Source: Seiridium cupressi (taxonomy: Eukaryota; Ascomycota; Sordariomycetes; Amphisphaeriales; Sporocadaceae). From it: a DNA stretch of 64,000 nt. The DNA lies in contig JARVKI010000073.1 in NCBI GenBank assembly GCA_036674765.1, positions 1-64,000 of the forward strand, written 5' to 3'. The position numbers were made by a program, and so were the translations under genes. Shown here in pieces: positions 10,802 to 21,770 of the stretch. The notes under the pieces are model-generated. The model worked only from the letters and a program-made list of their open reading frames with translations. It was not told the origin of the DNA and did no database searches. The stretch's first letter is position 1. Each line of letters starts with the position of its first letter.

Positions 10802-13348
10802 TCAGGCATATGAACGACCAATCTCTAATGGTTTTACTGTGCCCGCGGAGAACATCGCGTGCCCGACTTGATCTTCGGTCAACGTGTCGTTGCGGGACGG
10901 TATGGCGCCCCAAGTTAAAGGCTGCTCTGCAACAGCCACTTCGAAGCCCACTGATAATTCTTGGAAACCGAGAAATGGGGGGCTATAGGCTGTGTCTTCA
11001 TCGTACAAGTAACGTGCCAAAGTCAAGCCCATGGGCTTTTCGACGCGGTCGCCACCTTTTCCGTCAACGGCTTGTAACTCTGGACAGGGCAGGCCAGGGC
11101 ATGTCGCAGCGGCGAGACTAGCGCTGCAGCTCGCGACCAGAGGCATTCGCTCGGCTCCCTCGTACCGCTTAAACCAGCTCAGCGCGCAGACTCCTGCAAC
11201 GAAGGCAGCGAGAATCGCGAGCGATGCCAGGATGGGGCTTGATGAATACCCGACTGTAGAGATGAGCTTTGTTGTGTCTTCCTCGCCCTGGGGTGAATGT
11301 ACTGCCACTCGGAGTAGGAACAAGCTCTGTGATATGCACCAGTGCAAGACGGTGCTGGTAGTCATCAGCGGTAACGCGATCTTCCATGGGACCTGGAGGA
11401 AGTAAGTCGCGCGCTGTGCTGTGTTTCGCTTCGGAAAGCTGACGCGGAGACCTCGTTTGCGCACGGCGTATGAGCTGACCTCGTGGTGGGCTAACATCGA
11501 AGTCAAGACCGAATTGCACGCGACGTAGATGTAGGACGCGATAAGCTGTGGCGCGTTGGCAATCAGCGTACTTTTTATCACACCCAGACTTTTGCCGGGC
11601 CCAGAGCCAGGACCCAGTGAGACTGTTGTTTGGGTAGATGGCTGACCGAAGCCAAGGAAGAGGTCGTTTTGTAGTCCAAAATTGAAGTATAAGATTAAGA
11701 GGGCGATAATGCAAAGGGTCGATGGGAGGACATACGTAAGCCACGTTATGCCAGAAGGTCCCGTGTGCCAGCGTGGTGCTGTCTTTTTAGTTCTTGTCCT
11801 TGAACGTTGCTTTCCGCATCTAAACGTGGATGCCACCTGTTCTTGAATTTGCACCTCTGCTTGTGCTTTTGCCTCAGCTGTAGTCTTGTGTTGTCGTTGA
11901 TTCTGCCCACCAAGCCACGGAAGGACCAAAGGTGTGTCCAGATCCCAGAACCCTACCGCAGAGTCGCCGTGGTTCTTGCTCATGTTCGGATTTCGGATGA
12001 GGCGCGCGGAAGCAAGACACCTGCCAGCAAACCTCATATCCGGTCGACGTAGATAACTTGCGATCAAGTCTCCATTGGTGACGATCCGTTCTTCACCCTC
12101 ATGCCGAGGTCGATGGGAGATAAGAACCCAGGTAGAGATGAAACAAAACACCTTCAACGCATTGGCTGCGACCACGGCGTAGAGGACCGAGGAGGTTGTT
12201 CCAATACGACATGGCGAATCAGTAACTTGGGCCAAACAGTGGCTGACGGACACGTTGGATCGGGCGATCTCGTTGAGGTACGAGTTGGAAGACAGGTTCT
12301 TCCAATCCGCAGCCCAGGATAATGGAGTCCAGTAGGAAGCATTATGCTTGGCAAGATTCGAATATCCGCAGGTTGGCGAAGATGGGGCGGGTAGGCCGCA
12401 TACCCAGTTATCCCCCAAACCTGTTGTTCCTCTCACTTCATCCTCATCCGCACCCGTAAGATGTGTGCCCGCAAAGAGGAGGCTGTTCGTAGAATTCTCA
12501 ACGTTGAAGACGATGGCAACGTTGCTGTACGTTTGGACCATGGGCGTTCCATAAGCATTTATGCACTCGGACGCTGTAAGATGAGTAACATTCGGACCGC
12601 GAACTGCCGTGAACCAAGTACTGTTAAAATCTCCAGGATCTCCTTGGAACCAATCGCGGACCAGCTGAGGACTCTCCGCGGTAGCATTGGCACCAGCCAA
12701 GAAATCTGTTGTGACGCCGCCGACGAAGAAGTCGTTCGAACTCACAGTCTGGACGACGGCCGAATTCCATAATAAGTGCAAGGGAAGAGAACTGAACCCG
12801 AGTAGAACACAGAGTACTGCCCTTTTCCAGTCGACGTGAGTGAGGTTTTGGAAGTTGGGTACCCCGATTCTAAGCCACCGCTGCCTGCTATGAGCTGCAT
12901 CAATCTCGTCCCTAGTTGGCGATGCCAGGATCTGCATGCAGTAATTTGAAGCCCCTAGTAATATTGTCGATAGAATGTTGATGATAAAATGTGTGATGAG
13001 TGAAATTGTTTTCGTCGTCTCACAATCACCCTGGTACAATGTCGATAGACCGTCTTTCACCGGCAGTCCACTAAGACTCCGCGTCTCGTTGAAATGGGAT
13101 ATGGTGGCCAGTACCACATTGAGGGCGAGCACCCCAGTAGAGAGGACGATGCAAAATGCAATCCCTGTCCGCCATCCTCGGCAGTGGTCCAATAGTTGAT
13201 ATTTCAGAGTATTCACGCGTGAAAAGGACGAGCTTTTCCACTTCCGCATCGATAACGTGGGTCCCCTGTTCGAGATGTCGGGGCCAGGCCTCTCATCCCA
13301 GCTGCGCCCTGACGGGTCGGCTAGGGGCACTGATTCCCAGCGCGACAT
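10802..13348 (-). CDS. DUF6536-type multi-pass membrane protein
   Basis: Single-exon gene of 848 aa beginning MSRWESVPLADPSG. The N-terminal region matches the fungal DUF6536 pattern: GWRTGIAFCIVLSTG (first membrane segment), LYQGDCE, then INILSTILLGASNYCMQIL and SPTRDEIDAAHSRQRWLRIG. Hydrophobic segments lie near residues 60-85, 115-140, 178-200, 395-425, 530-560, 590-615, 680-705 and 720-740. The loop between segments 3 and 4 (about 200-390) carries several Asn-X-Ser/Thr sites and paired cysteines, so it is probably extracytoplasmic. The frame is clean over 2.5 kb, unlike many neighbours. Biochemical role is unknown; integral membrane location is the only firm inference. Confidence 0.88.
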   Translation of the reverse strand: MSRWESVPLADPSGRSWDERPGPDISNRGPTLSMRKWKSSSFSRVNTLKYQLLDHCRGWRTGIAFCIVLSTGVLALNVVLATISHFNETRSLSGLPVKDGLSTLYQGDCETTKTISLITHFIINILSTILLGASNYCMQILASPTRDEIDAAHSRQRWLRIGVPNFQNLTHVDWKRAVLCVLLGFSSLPLHLLWNSAVVQTVSSNDFFVGGVTTDFLAGANATAESPQLVRDWFQGDPGDFNSTWFTAVRGPNVTHLTASECINAYGTPMVQTYSNVAIVFNVENSTNSLLFAGTHLTGADEDEVRGTTGLGDNWVCGLPAPSSPTCGYSNLAKHNASYWTPLSWAADWKNLSSNSYLNEIARSNVSVSHCLAQVTDSPCRIGTTSSVLYAVVAANALKVFCFISTWVLISHRPRHEGEERIVTNGDLIASYLRRPDMRFAGRCLASARLIRNPNMSKNHGDSAVGFWDLDTPLVLPWLGGQNQRQHKTTAEAKAQAEVQIQEQVASTFRCGKQRSRTRTKKTAPRWHTGPSGITWLTYVLPSTLCIIALLILYFNFGLQNDLFLGFGQPSTQTTVSLGPGSGPGKSLGVIKSTLIANAPQLIASYIYVACNSVLTSMLAHHEVSSYAVRKRGLRVSFPKRNTAQRATYFLQVPWKIALPLMTTSTVLHWCISQSLFLLRVAVHSPQGEEDTTKLISTVGYSSSPILASLAILAAFVAGVCALSWFKRYEGAERMPLVASCSASLAAATCPGLPCPELQAVDGKGGDRVEKPMGLTLARYLYDEDTAYSPPFLGFQELSVGFEVAVAEQPLTWGAIPSRNDTLTEDQVGHAMFSAGTVKPLEIGRSYA

Positions 13349-15362
13349 GGTGACTTTGGGCGCCGGGGAATCATTAGAAAAACAATATCATACAATATAC
13401 GAATCTCGCGCAAAAGGGTGAGAGAAATGAGACTGCGTTGTAGAAGAGAATTTCAAGGCATGCGGCAGCGGGGTGTGTTGGGCACTGGCCTGCATTGTAC
13501 TCCTTACAGGTGGGTAGCGGTAGCCTACAATGTATAATTTTAGGGGACCTTTCTAAATTAGAGGCTCATTTTGGAGAATCCTTCGCCCCCACTCGCCGCT
13601 CTACAATTCGCTGGCCCTGTGACGATGGGGCTGATCAACAGCCATCGACGAGCAAACATATGGCTGAGCTGTAAGGATCGCAATCAGCCTTCGTGTCTTG
13701 GCAGTCTGAGCTACAAGCTAAGCCCCCTGGCAACCAGTTCCCTAAATAGCTACTTCTGGGGCATTGCTACTAGGAGCTCTTTCTACAAGTGTCCCAATCT
13801 TGTAGCTATAGGGCACCGTAGTCGCTATGGATACATTGTAAATCTGAAAAGCGCTACAACCGATACGCGCCAACAGTCCTATAAAATGCAAACTACGGGC
13901 TTGAATCAGTAGGCGGTCATTTTGTCGCTTACTTGAAAACTTCCTCGAATCTCAAGAAATCGTCATTGATTAGTCCTTGGAGTTTCAGCAGGGCACTCAG
14001 CGACATAAAATTGGAAAGCTTGATTGGCCGACTCGCATTACTGTGGCGCACGAGATCTGGACTCCATACGATACGCGCGTTAGCGACGACCTATTTCAGT
14101 CCGAATAATCCATCCTTGTTCAGTAGCTCGAGACATATTGGTGTCCATGGACACTGTTCATCCTGTGACGGTTTGGAAGTACTTGAACGCGCCAGCTGAA
14201 AAGACGTCAAGGCTGCATCACTGCCCAAACACTAGAAATTCACAGTTAGTATCAGCTTTGAAGTCTACGCTCTGTACACTGGGAGATGTGTCATATGCAG
14301 TTTCGCGCTTCCACACAGGACGAAGTGCTCGACGGCCGCCACACGCAGCTCAACGGGCGGTGCCTCTGGATCCTAGACAGGGTCAGGAATCTATGCCCCG
14401 TCCTTCTGTACGACTTCAATCTGAGACGGGTTAATGGCGTTAGTCTAGGTATCGGCGGGGAGTCACGTGGTGGTGTGTATGCGCGTTGCCCGTATAGATC
14501 GGGAGAACGGCCTCATTACGGTAGTGTAGAGCCACGGTCTTGGTCTTGATGAATTATATGACTAGACTGTAGAACCCTGCGCCGGAGAAATTCCCGCCGC
14601 AGTGTTCGCCCTCGTCTCTGTTCATGGTTGCGGGTCTATTCCGATGGCTAATGTGGTGCCTCCTGCCGGTACCCCATCTCCTGTAGCCCTTTGTCTAACG
14701 GAGAAATCCCCTGACGGGATTTTCTTTGAGGCTCGGAAATAATACTTCTCTGTAGAACCTTAAGGGATTATCATCGTCAAATGCTTTCAAGGCATAGGAA
14801 CTACTGGTGGATGAGTGCATCGTTGTTCGCGACAAGCGCGCCGCTTAAGTTGACAGGGCAGAATGGACAGTAATCAAATTTCTTGAAATTTGGTGTTTCC
14901 TAGCTCGCTCATCACAGCGAGTATCCTATGCGAATTTGGACAACCTACAATGCCGCTGAATCGTAAACGAGACCTTGTATTGCGACCATCCTATTTCTGT
15001 CAACAGACCCCGGAGGTATGAAAAGAGAATATCAAGTACACATATCAGATTTAATAAATAATATTTTGATTGACATGGTCTTATCTTCTGGTATTTGCGA
15101 AGACTTCGCACAATACGAAACTGATGTCGCTGTTGGCCATTTAGTGGGAGCACACGACCACATTCTTCTCCATGAATACGGGCAGTACTTGAGTACATGG
15201 TTGTTTCATAAACCACCGAGGGCCTTGTTTCCATATTCCATTATGAGTGACACTTCGTCACTATTTTAGTCCGAAGACATTCCTCAATCCCGACCTATCA
15301 TTCGGCACGCTGCCAATTTTCCGCCTTTCGTATAAGATCGGTTGTCGCGACGCAACACAATG
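13349..15362. other. 2 kb without a supported gene
   Basis: Several 80-110 codon frames on both strands (13571-13912, 13933-14199, 14138-14549, 14926-15234) overlap each other and show no recognisable motif. The first 200 nt are the presumed promoter of the DUF6536 gene. Confidence 0.4.
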
Positions 15363-16229
15363 TTAACCATCCATGCGGTAGTTATTTGCATGCATATTGT
15401 CGAGAGGCGTAGAACGGAACTCATTCATTCGGGGCTGCGTGGAAATCTGAAGGTTGCCACCAGATCGGACGACATTGCATCCTGGGACAATAACCGTGCC
15501 GTCGAAACGGTCGATGAAGTCACTCATGAAACGAGGCTTCTCTGCGAAAGCAGGACGTGCCAACAGAGTCGAACCCGACTGAATGATGCAGTAGAATGGT
15601 AATCTGCAACCAGTCGCGCAATTGGTTTTGTGCTTGCAATAGTATTCTCATATGCAAGATAGATGTGCTCTTCTTTGGGAAATGATCTTTGCATAACTCT
15701 TTCGCCAAATCGATAGTTTTCGATGGCTTGGTTGAAGCACTTGGGCCAGCGGAACTTGTGAGTAAGGGCGGCCAAACTCAACAGGAGCATCTGAACCGTC
15801 TCGTAGTTGCTCTTGCCATCTACTTCCGTCTTAACCCTCTTGGTCAGGTGAGTTGATTGGCTCGGCGATCGTTGACGTTTGATCGTGCTGGTAGTCTGAG
15901 GGCTTAGGGTTGTGCGAGAACTCGACATCGAGGAGTTCGACAGAAGACCATTGTTTGTGGGATTGAAGCCTGCACTACCGCTAAACGATGGAACTTGATT
16001 GGCTGGGGGGGGGGGGGGGGGGGGGGGGGAAATATGGAAATAAATTGTGGGGGATCTATGGTGGGGAACGAAGCTTGAACAGATAAAATAAAAATTGTTG
16101 GTGGTATTGTTTTTTTTATGGCTCCCCGACCAACCGCGGCGCCAAGGTGCGNNNNNNNNNNTCTCGCGCTCTCCCCCCTCCGGCTTGCGCCCTCCTCGCC
16201 CGGCCCCCGCCCGCCGCCCCCGCCCCCCG

Positions 16230-16287
<58 letters not shown>

Positions 16288-17059
16288 ATATGGCAAGTAC
16301 TTCAGGCGAATCTCTTCTTGCGAACGACTCTTGTACCGATTCATGAAACAGATGTGCTGGTAGCTGTTTTTATATGGCTCCCCTGCAAACTCGAGCTCCA
16401 CTGTAGGCGAGAAGACTGGACCACGCCGAGGCATCTTGGCCAGATCGATGGGTGGTTTTGGAACAGTAGTATCGTGTGCTTCAAAGACCTCAGCCATCTC
16501 GACCTTGGGTAGATCACGTCCATGAAGCCAATTAACGAACAGGTTGAACGCGTCAGTGTTGACATTGGTTAAAGTGAGGGTTGTCACTTTATGATCTGCG
16601 GGGTCGCCCCCGAGACCGAACTTCACCGCCTTCGCAATCAGTAGCTCTCGAGAGATGGGGAATTGGCGAGGTTCTGCTCCATTGTTCACGATGATCTGGA
16701 CAATGCTAGAAGTATTTCTAAATACTATCAGCAATGATGGAAATTGCTTCAAGGCAAGCGACGTACGCAGTGACTGACATATCCCTAATGCCTTCGAGCT
16801 TGTAGCCAGCTTGGCTGCTGGCAAACGCGCCAAAGGTGTCGTGGGCATGTTGCACCGGCGCTTCATGCTTGGATTTCTGGCGCAAGGATCCTTCTGAAAC
16901 GACCCGTTCAACCGGAGCTCTAATTGCTGGGACCATGGGGCGTTGCGGCGGGGACTGCGAAGCTGAAGACATGAGCGGCTGTGACTCCTTATTGACGCGG
17001 CGGCGTGTGTCTGATGTTTCCAGAATGCGTGGGTTATTGGGAGGTGTATTCTCAGACAT
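15363..17059 (-). CDS. BTB/POZ-like protein interrupted by an assembly gap
   Basis: Exon 1 (17059-16767, MSENTPPNNPR, Ser/Pro-rich) is spliced through a 49-nt intron (16766-16718, GTACGT...TTTAG) to exon 2. Exon 2 carries the BTB core: SSIVQIIVNNGAEPRQF, PISRELLIAKAVKFG, TTLTLTNVNTDAFNLF, VNWLHGRDLP. It is cut at 16285 by poly-C, 10 N and poly-G. The gene resumes at about 16004 with a Ser/Thr-rich, then basic linker (KRQRSPSQS, LTKRVK). A typical C-terminal block follows: YETVQMLLLSLAALTHKF, EEHIYLAYENTIAST, ARLVADY. After VADY (near 15595) the frame must slip by one base to continue as LARPAFAEKPRFMSDFIDRF, which ends at 15363. BTB proteins of this class act as protein-interaction adaptors. 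The missing middle and the slip may be assembly errors. Confidence 0.7.
16005..16285. other. Assembly gap with homopolymer flanks
   Basis: A run of 25 G (16005-16029), about 120 nt of doubtful sequence, 10 N (16152-16161), C/G-rich text and a run of 56 C (16230-16285). Both outer edges fall inside the BTB open frame. The poly-Pro and poly-Gly frames reported across it are artefacts of the homopolymers. Confidence 0.9.
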
Positions 17060-19822
17060 GGTGATGATGAACTGAGAGGTCTGAACAATGCAAAAGAAGT
17101 GACGGGAAAGCAGTCCTGGTGTCAAGATTGTTGATGAAAGTTTGACTGGTAGTTGTTCGAGTTGCCCATCAGAGTTTGCTTAGAAACAGAGCTCAATCCG
17201 CATGGGTGATGTCGAAGGAACCAAGCTAGAACAGCCCACGCAGCGCGACGCGAAATTTGTTGACGCGGTAATTACGCGTTGGGTTTCGACCTGGGAAACT
17301 AGAAGCGCATTGTGAACTGCGTTTGTTCCAATAAGTGTTCTATAGAATTTAGCAGCAGCCGATTTCTTTAGAGAACATCTGTAAATATCGGAACTTCTGC
17401 TCCCTCTTCACCAAGTCCAGTACTGCTGCGAACATTCGAAAACTGCCTGATCTATCCGCCGTCAAAACGAGGTTTTATCTCCTCCCAGAAGATTCTAAGA
17501 GTCCAATTGTACCCAAGCCTCGGCAGAGCCAATGTCTACACTTTTGCAACGCAAAAGCTTTGCCACGCCTGCCCTAGAAACAACTTGATCCGTAATAGAT
17601 TCCACTGACGTATCGACTCCGTCTAGGACTACCTGGAGGTCTCCCAAATTTGGATCACAATCAAGACTGACCTTATCAAACTTATTTGTCAAGGGATCAA
17701 ATAAAGGCCTTATTATTGGCCTTGTATAGACACTCTTATACGCGGATAGGTGCTTGGAAACATTGATCCAGGTGCGCTTAGCATTAAAAATTAACGACAG
17801 ACCGAAACGAGCTTCCGAATCATTGGAGAGTGAGACCGTTGATACAACAAACTCGCATGATGCTGAATAGCCCGCGAATTTTAACTAATGTCGGCGGCAA
17901 GCTATCGTGGTGTAGTCTAGCTCAGTCGAAACCAGCCTTGGTGCCCACCGCGTGGCGCCTGCAAGAGTTGCATGTGCCGCAATAGCATGGTCAGATTCCC
18001 TCTGGAAGATCATAGCTGAATTATACATGACACAAGATATGATTTTGGTGCTATGCAAGACTTGTGCCTATTTATGTTCAGTTTTTCTGTAGTACTCAAT
18101 GAATCACCAAATCCATCTCGTTACCTTCGTCTATACTGACAGTGCTTACACACTGTTAGCAGTTCTAAAACTCGAATGAACTGACAAGCAGATATTTTAA
18201 CATGGCGTAGAGAGTCTACCAAGCAATGCCTTGGATATCAAGCTCACGGATTGCATCGTATGACTCACCAAGATTATTAGACCTCAATCAGTGAGCTGTA
18301 TAAAATTTGAGGTTGATCGCCTAATGAGTATATCTCTTTCGAACAAGGAGAAGCTACATCAAAATCGTCTGGCTGGGTTCCCCCAAGTTACCCAATCCTA
18401 GCATATCATACCTAGACTGGTCTTCTTTTCCTCCACAAGAATCCATGAATATTGACGAATTCTGTCAACGCTAACTTCAATTATTAGTCGGCTGCACTGC
18501 CAGCTATACACATGACTTGCTGCATAAAGTAGACAAGCCCTTCATCAAAGCTTTGACACCAAACAGGGTCGCATCATCCACGAAATCGCTTACGTGATTT
18601 ATTCTCCAATTATCCGAGATCACGTTTCGAAAAACTCCGTCGCAAAGTGGACGTAGAGAGGTCGTCTGACCAGAAGCACTTGTGTCGTTCGGGGAGATTA
18701 AAAGATGCTCACTGCTGACATTATAGCAACGTGAAAATCTTACTACAGTGGTTACTGTGGACTCGGCGGGGTTCCCTTGAGAGTCACAGATAAGAAAACC
18801 CTAGCTAGTATCTGCCTTCGCCATCTTTACGATGGTATGTTGACCTTAGCATCTCATCTTAACGGTCAACTCACAATGGTGGACCGAATGAGCTTTGAGA
18901 TATACCACGTGCCTCTCAGGCCTGGCGCCCAATAAAGACCACCTCATTAACATGACAGGCTGCAAGCTCCTATACATGTGCAAGGCGGAGCCGCTCTGTT
19001 CAAATAGATAAACGAGTCACTGACTTCAACTAGTTATTGCTGGTATCAAATTCCGAATTAAAGACAGAAGGAGGTTACCGAGCGTGATTCGGAATTCTGG
19101 ATTGTCTGATCGCAAGCTACTGGCAGTTGTCCGCAACTGTCAGTGCTTACCTCATCGGACGCAGATGCATTCACTACCTACATATGTAGGTAAGCTTACG
19201 GGACAGTCTCTGCGACGGCCAAAAACTAGGCGAGATCGCCAAAATAGAGGTATCCCATAACGTTACTGTTAATGACTCATCGTCGATACCGAGCAACTTG
19301 AGCAAACTTGACGAACTTGGCAAGAGCCTAGATGGGAATAATCATCACCACCTTCGGCTCGCAAAGAAGGGCGCGCACGCTAGCGCACGGATAAATCGAT
19401 TCACATGGTAAGATACGCAGCCCCACTTATCGCGAAGGTTGGTGAACATATTCCTAACAATACTTAGTGTGGTCGATACTTGCGGAGGCTGTACGGACCA
19501 CTCGATGATGGCATTGCCGTAATAAGTGGGAAAACGAACCATACGAAGGATTGTCATCTCCAAGCCTGTGGTCGGTGTCCACTATCTGACTTGTAGTGCC
19601 TGTGAGTCGCGCCACAATCGGCCGCGAGATCCACTGTAACCTCAGACCATACCGAGGCAAGCTTAAAACCAACTCCTGCAGTGATTGAAGGTCAGACGCT
19701 TTTCATTCCATATCTCGCACCGCCGTACAATATCATTTCAACCCAAAACTCGAGATCTTTTATCAGCTTATAAGCTCATCTGTAATACTGTGCCGCCCAG
19801 CCATCGATATCAAATAATCAAA
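17060..19822. other. 2.8 kb gene-poor stretch
   Basis: Apart from the orphan open frame at 17495-17884, no reading frame longer than about 75 codons is present and nothing is recognised. The last 150 nt before 19823 are C/A-rich with few G on the plus strand, consistent with the leader of the 2EXR gene. Confidence 0.4.
17495..17884 (-). pseudogene. Orphan open frame, possible gene relic
   Basis: 129 codons are open on the minus strand between TAG at 17885 and TGA-type termination at 17495, but there is no ATG anywhere in the frame. The text is protein-like rather than repetitive: ARFGLSLIFNAKRTWINVSK, YTRPIIRPLFDPLTNKFDKV, LDCDPNLGDLQVVLDGVD, and so on. I do not recognise the family. It could be an internal exon of a gene whose other exons have decayed, or a chance opening. 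Confidence 0.3.
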
Positions 19823-20614
19823 ATGGCACAACTCACTGCAAGATCACTTTTCCTATCTGCCCCAGCCGAGTTGCGGATCCAGATCTACGAATATCTATTC
19901 GATGAAGCCTGCAACAGGATACTGCCAATCAGAAACGTCAACGCTGGTGAAACCCCAATAGGCGCCAACAGCATCCGGACCAGATACCACATCATGGAGA
20001 GGTCTTTGTTCGGACGATGTTACGAGACGACCTACGAACTTGCGAAAGATGATGTCTACCTCTGCACAGCACTGATGCGCACCAACCGTCAAGTATATAA
20101 TGAGACAGTTCATCTCATATATGCAAGGCACGCTTTTGACTTTGGCAACGATGTGGAGGCGGTGGCCGCATTTCTTTCGGACCTACGGCCACATAGTCGG
20201 CAAATGGTCCCAGAGATTTCTGTGTACAAAAGCGCACCGAGCTGCACCCATCGGAATGAACTCCGTGAATGGAGTAGCATGTGCCGATATCTTGAGAAGC
20301 ATGGCGGAATCAGGAAGCTGTGCCTCAAAGTGCAGGGAGGTAAGCCCAAAGGTCAATGGCAGGGCGCACAGCGACTGTCTGTCTACGATTTTGAATTCCT
20401 TGCCTCTATACAACACAAGAGCCTCGAATGGGTCGAATATTTGTGCCAGATACAGGGCATCCAGGAGATTGAAGTATCGTCTGACGTTTCTCTGTGCCCG
20501 TTACCAACAAGTACGGATACAATACTCTTTGCGGCGTTCTCTGCCAGTATTGAGGACACTTTTTCATCTTATTTGAGAATGCAGCTTGGACTAGTCGACA
20601 GATACACGTCATAA
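19823..20614 (+). CDS. 2EXR/DUF7730-like F-box-type protein
   Basis: 263 aa from the ATG at 19823 (context CAAAATGG), MAQLTARSLFLSAP. In-frame upstream ATG at 19685 would add 46 basic residues of no known type and sits in the C/A-rich leader. The N-terminal motif SAPAELRIQIYEYLFDEA is the LPxELRxxIY signature of fungal 2EXR-like domains. It is followed by LMRTNRQVYNETVHLIYARH and FDFGNDVEAVAAFLSDL, which continue the family pattern. Such proteins are abundant in moulds and their role is not established. The frame is intact with no intron. Confidence 0.8.
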   Translation: MAQLTARSLFLSAPAELRIQIYEYLFDEACNRILPIRNVNAGETPIGANSIRTRYHIMERSLFGRCYETTYELAKDDVYLCTALMRTNRQVYNETVHLIYARHAFDFGNDVEAVAAFLSDLRPHSRQMVPEISVYKSAPSCTHRNELREWSSMCRYLEKHGGIRKLCLKVQGGKPKGQWQGAQRLSVYDFEFLASIQHKSLEWVEYLCQIQGIQEIEVSSDVSLCPLPTSTDTILFAAFSASIEDTFSSYLRMQLGLVDRYTS

Positions 20615-20859
20615 TACGAAACTGGTGTAACATGACGAATGACGAGAACTAAATGGATCGAAAATACGTTTATCAACAAGTCAAGCCGTGTTTATTAACA
20701 ATCCCAGCCGTTGCCTGCGGTCTGAGAAACGAATTCTCCCACCCCCGAACGACATCATCATGACTGCTCGACCAACGTGATTTTCCTATCGACCCAGTGC
20801 CGTCTTATGAATTCCACGCGCATTGCGTAGGTACAACGAACGACTAGCACCGGACCATC

Positions 20860-21255
20860 CTAGCGCAATAATCCCACACTAAGTGCAAATAGAATAGGGA
20901 CAACTGGTAAGTGGTTCCACAAGCCGCCTCCTATGAGCTTCCAGCTCACTAGCGCATCGACAATCGGAGAGAAACTCAAGAGAAGCAGGGCGGTGCCCAG
21001 AAGCTTGCGGTCGCCTCGGTACCAGATAGCCACGCAGATGGAGCTGATGACTATATTGCGCGCAGATTGGAGGCGCATGAGACCATCGGCGAGTTGCTGC
21101 GACTCGGCTGTCGTGGGAGCGGGAAAGTCAACGGCGGTCAAGAGCTCGTGGGGGGTCAATAGACCTTTGATCCCGATGAATCCCGGAATGGTTCCGAACA
21201 AAGCTCCGGCGTTGAAGAGCAGTGAAGAGGGTGCCATATTCTCGGAAGTGATCAA
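20860..21255 (-). CDS. DUF4267-type small membrane protein
   Basis: 131 aa (125 if the second ATG at 21237 is used). Four hydrophobic stretches: LLFNAGALFGTIPGFIGIKG, the segment around ARNIVISSICVAIWY, LLGTALLLLSFSPIVDALV, and LPVVPILFALSVGLL. The pattern RNIVISSICVAIWYRGDRK followed by DALVSWKLIGGGLWNH fits DUF4267, where a GDRK loop and an H near the last helix recur. Single exon, intact frame. Function unknown; probably an integral membrane protein. Confidence 0.78.
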   Translation of the reverse strand: MITSENMAPSSLLFNAGALFGTIPGFIGIKGLLTPHELLTAVDFPAPTTAESQQLADGLMRLQSARNIVISSICVAIWYRGDRKLLGTALLLLSFSPIVDALVSWKLIGGGLWNHLPVVPILFALSVGLLR

Positions 21256-21770
21256 ATTGCAGATGAAAAAAGAGTTATACGAGAATTGCAGATGGCGATT
21301 GAGGCCAGAGCTCTGCTGACCTTTTGACGCGTCAGACTATGATCTGATGTACTACATTATATGTAATGGGGGTAACTTGGCGTAAGCCGTAGCGCCTACA
21401 GCCAACCGGATGCTTGAAAGATGGCACCGTTTTGTGGGCCCGTGGTCCCGCTGGTGGCTTAGTGCTAACCGCATGTACATTTACATTGTAGGCATTGGTG
21501 GCTTTACGGATGCGGGAATGGAACTTTTGTAGGCTAAAGGTAAACCACCAGATATACAAATTATCCTTCACAATTGTCGCTAGGGATGATGCCATGCTAT
21601 TTGGGGCACGATTCGCCGAGACGACGGATTGGGGACAAAATCACCGTGGTGATGTATACCAGATATACCAGAAAAACCACAGCGCAATCCGCCATAGACA
21701 AAGGTGAATTCAACAAACAATGAAATACACGTTGAGTATTCCGCTGGTAGGCGGCAGTTTAATTACTTAC
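21256..21770. other. Intergenic, nothing recognised
   Basis: 515 nt between the DUF4267 start and the 3' end of the MFS pseudogene. Small open frames (21332-21595 -, 21495-21707 +) have no recognisable content. Confidence 0.4.

Noticed and set aside
13571..14549. Chain of overlapping 80-110 codon plus frames
   Set aside because: No motif, no compatible introns and no consistent frame; treated as chance.
16095..16512. Poly-proline and poly-glycine proteins around the N-gap
   Set aside because: They are translations of homopolymer runs and N bases at a contig junction.
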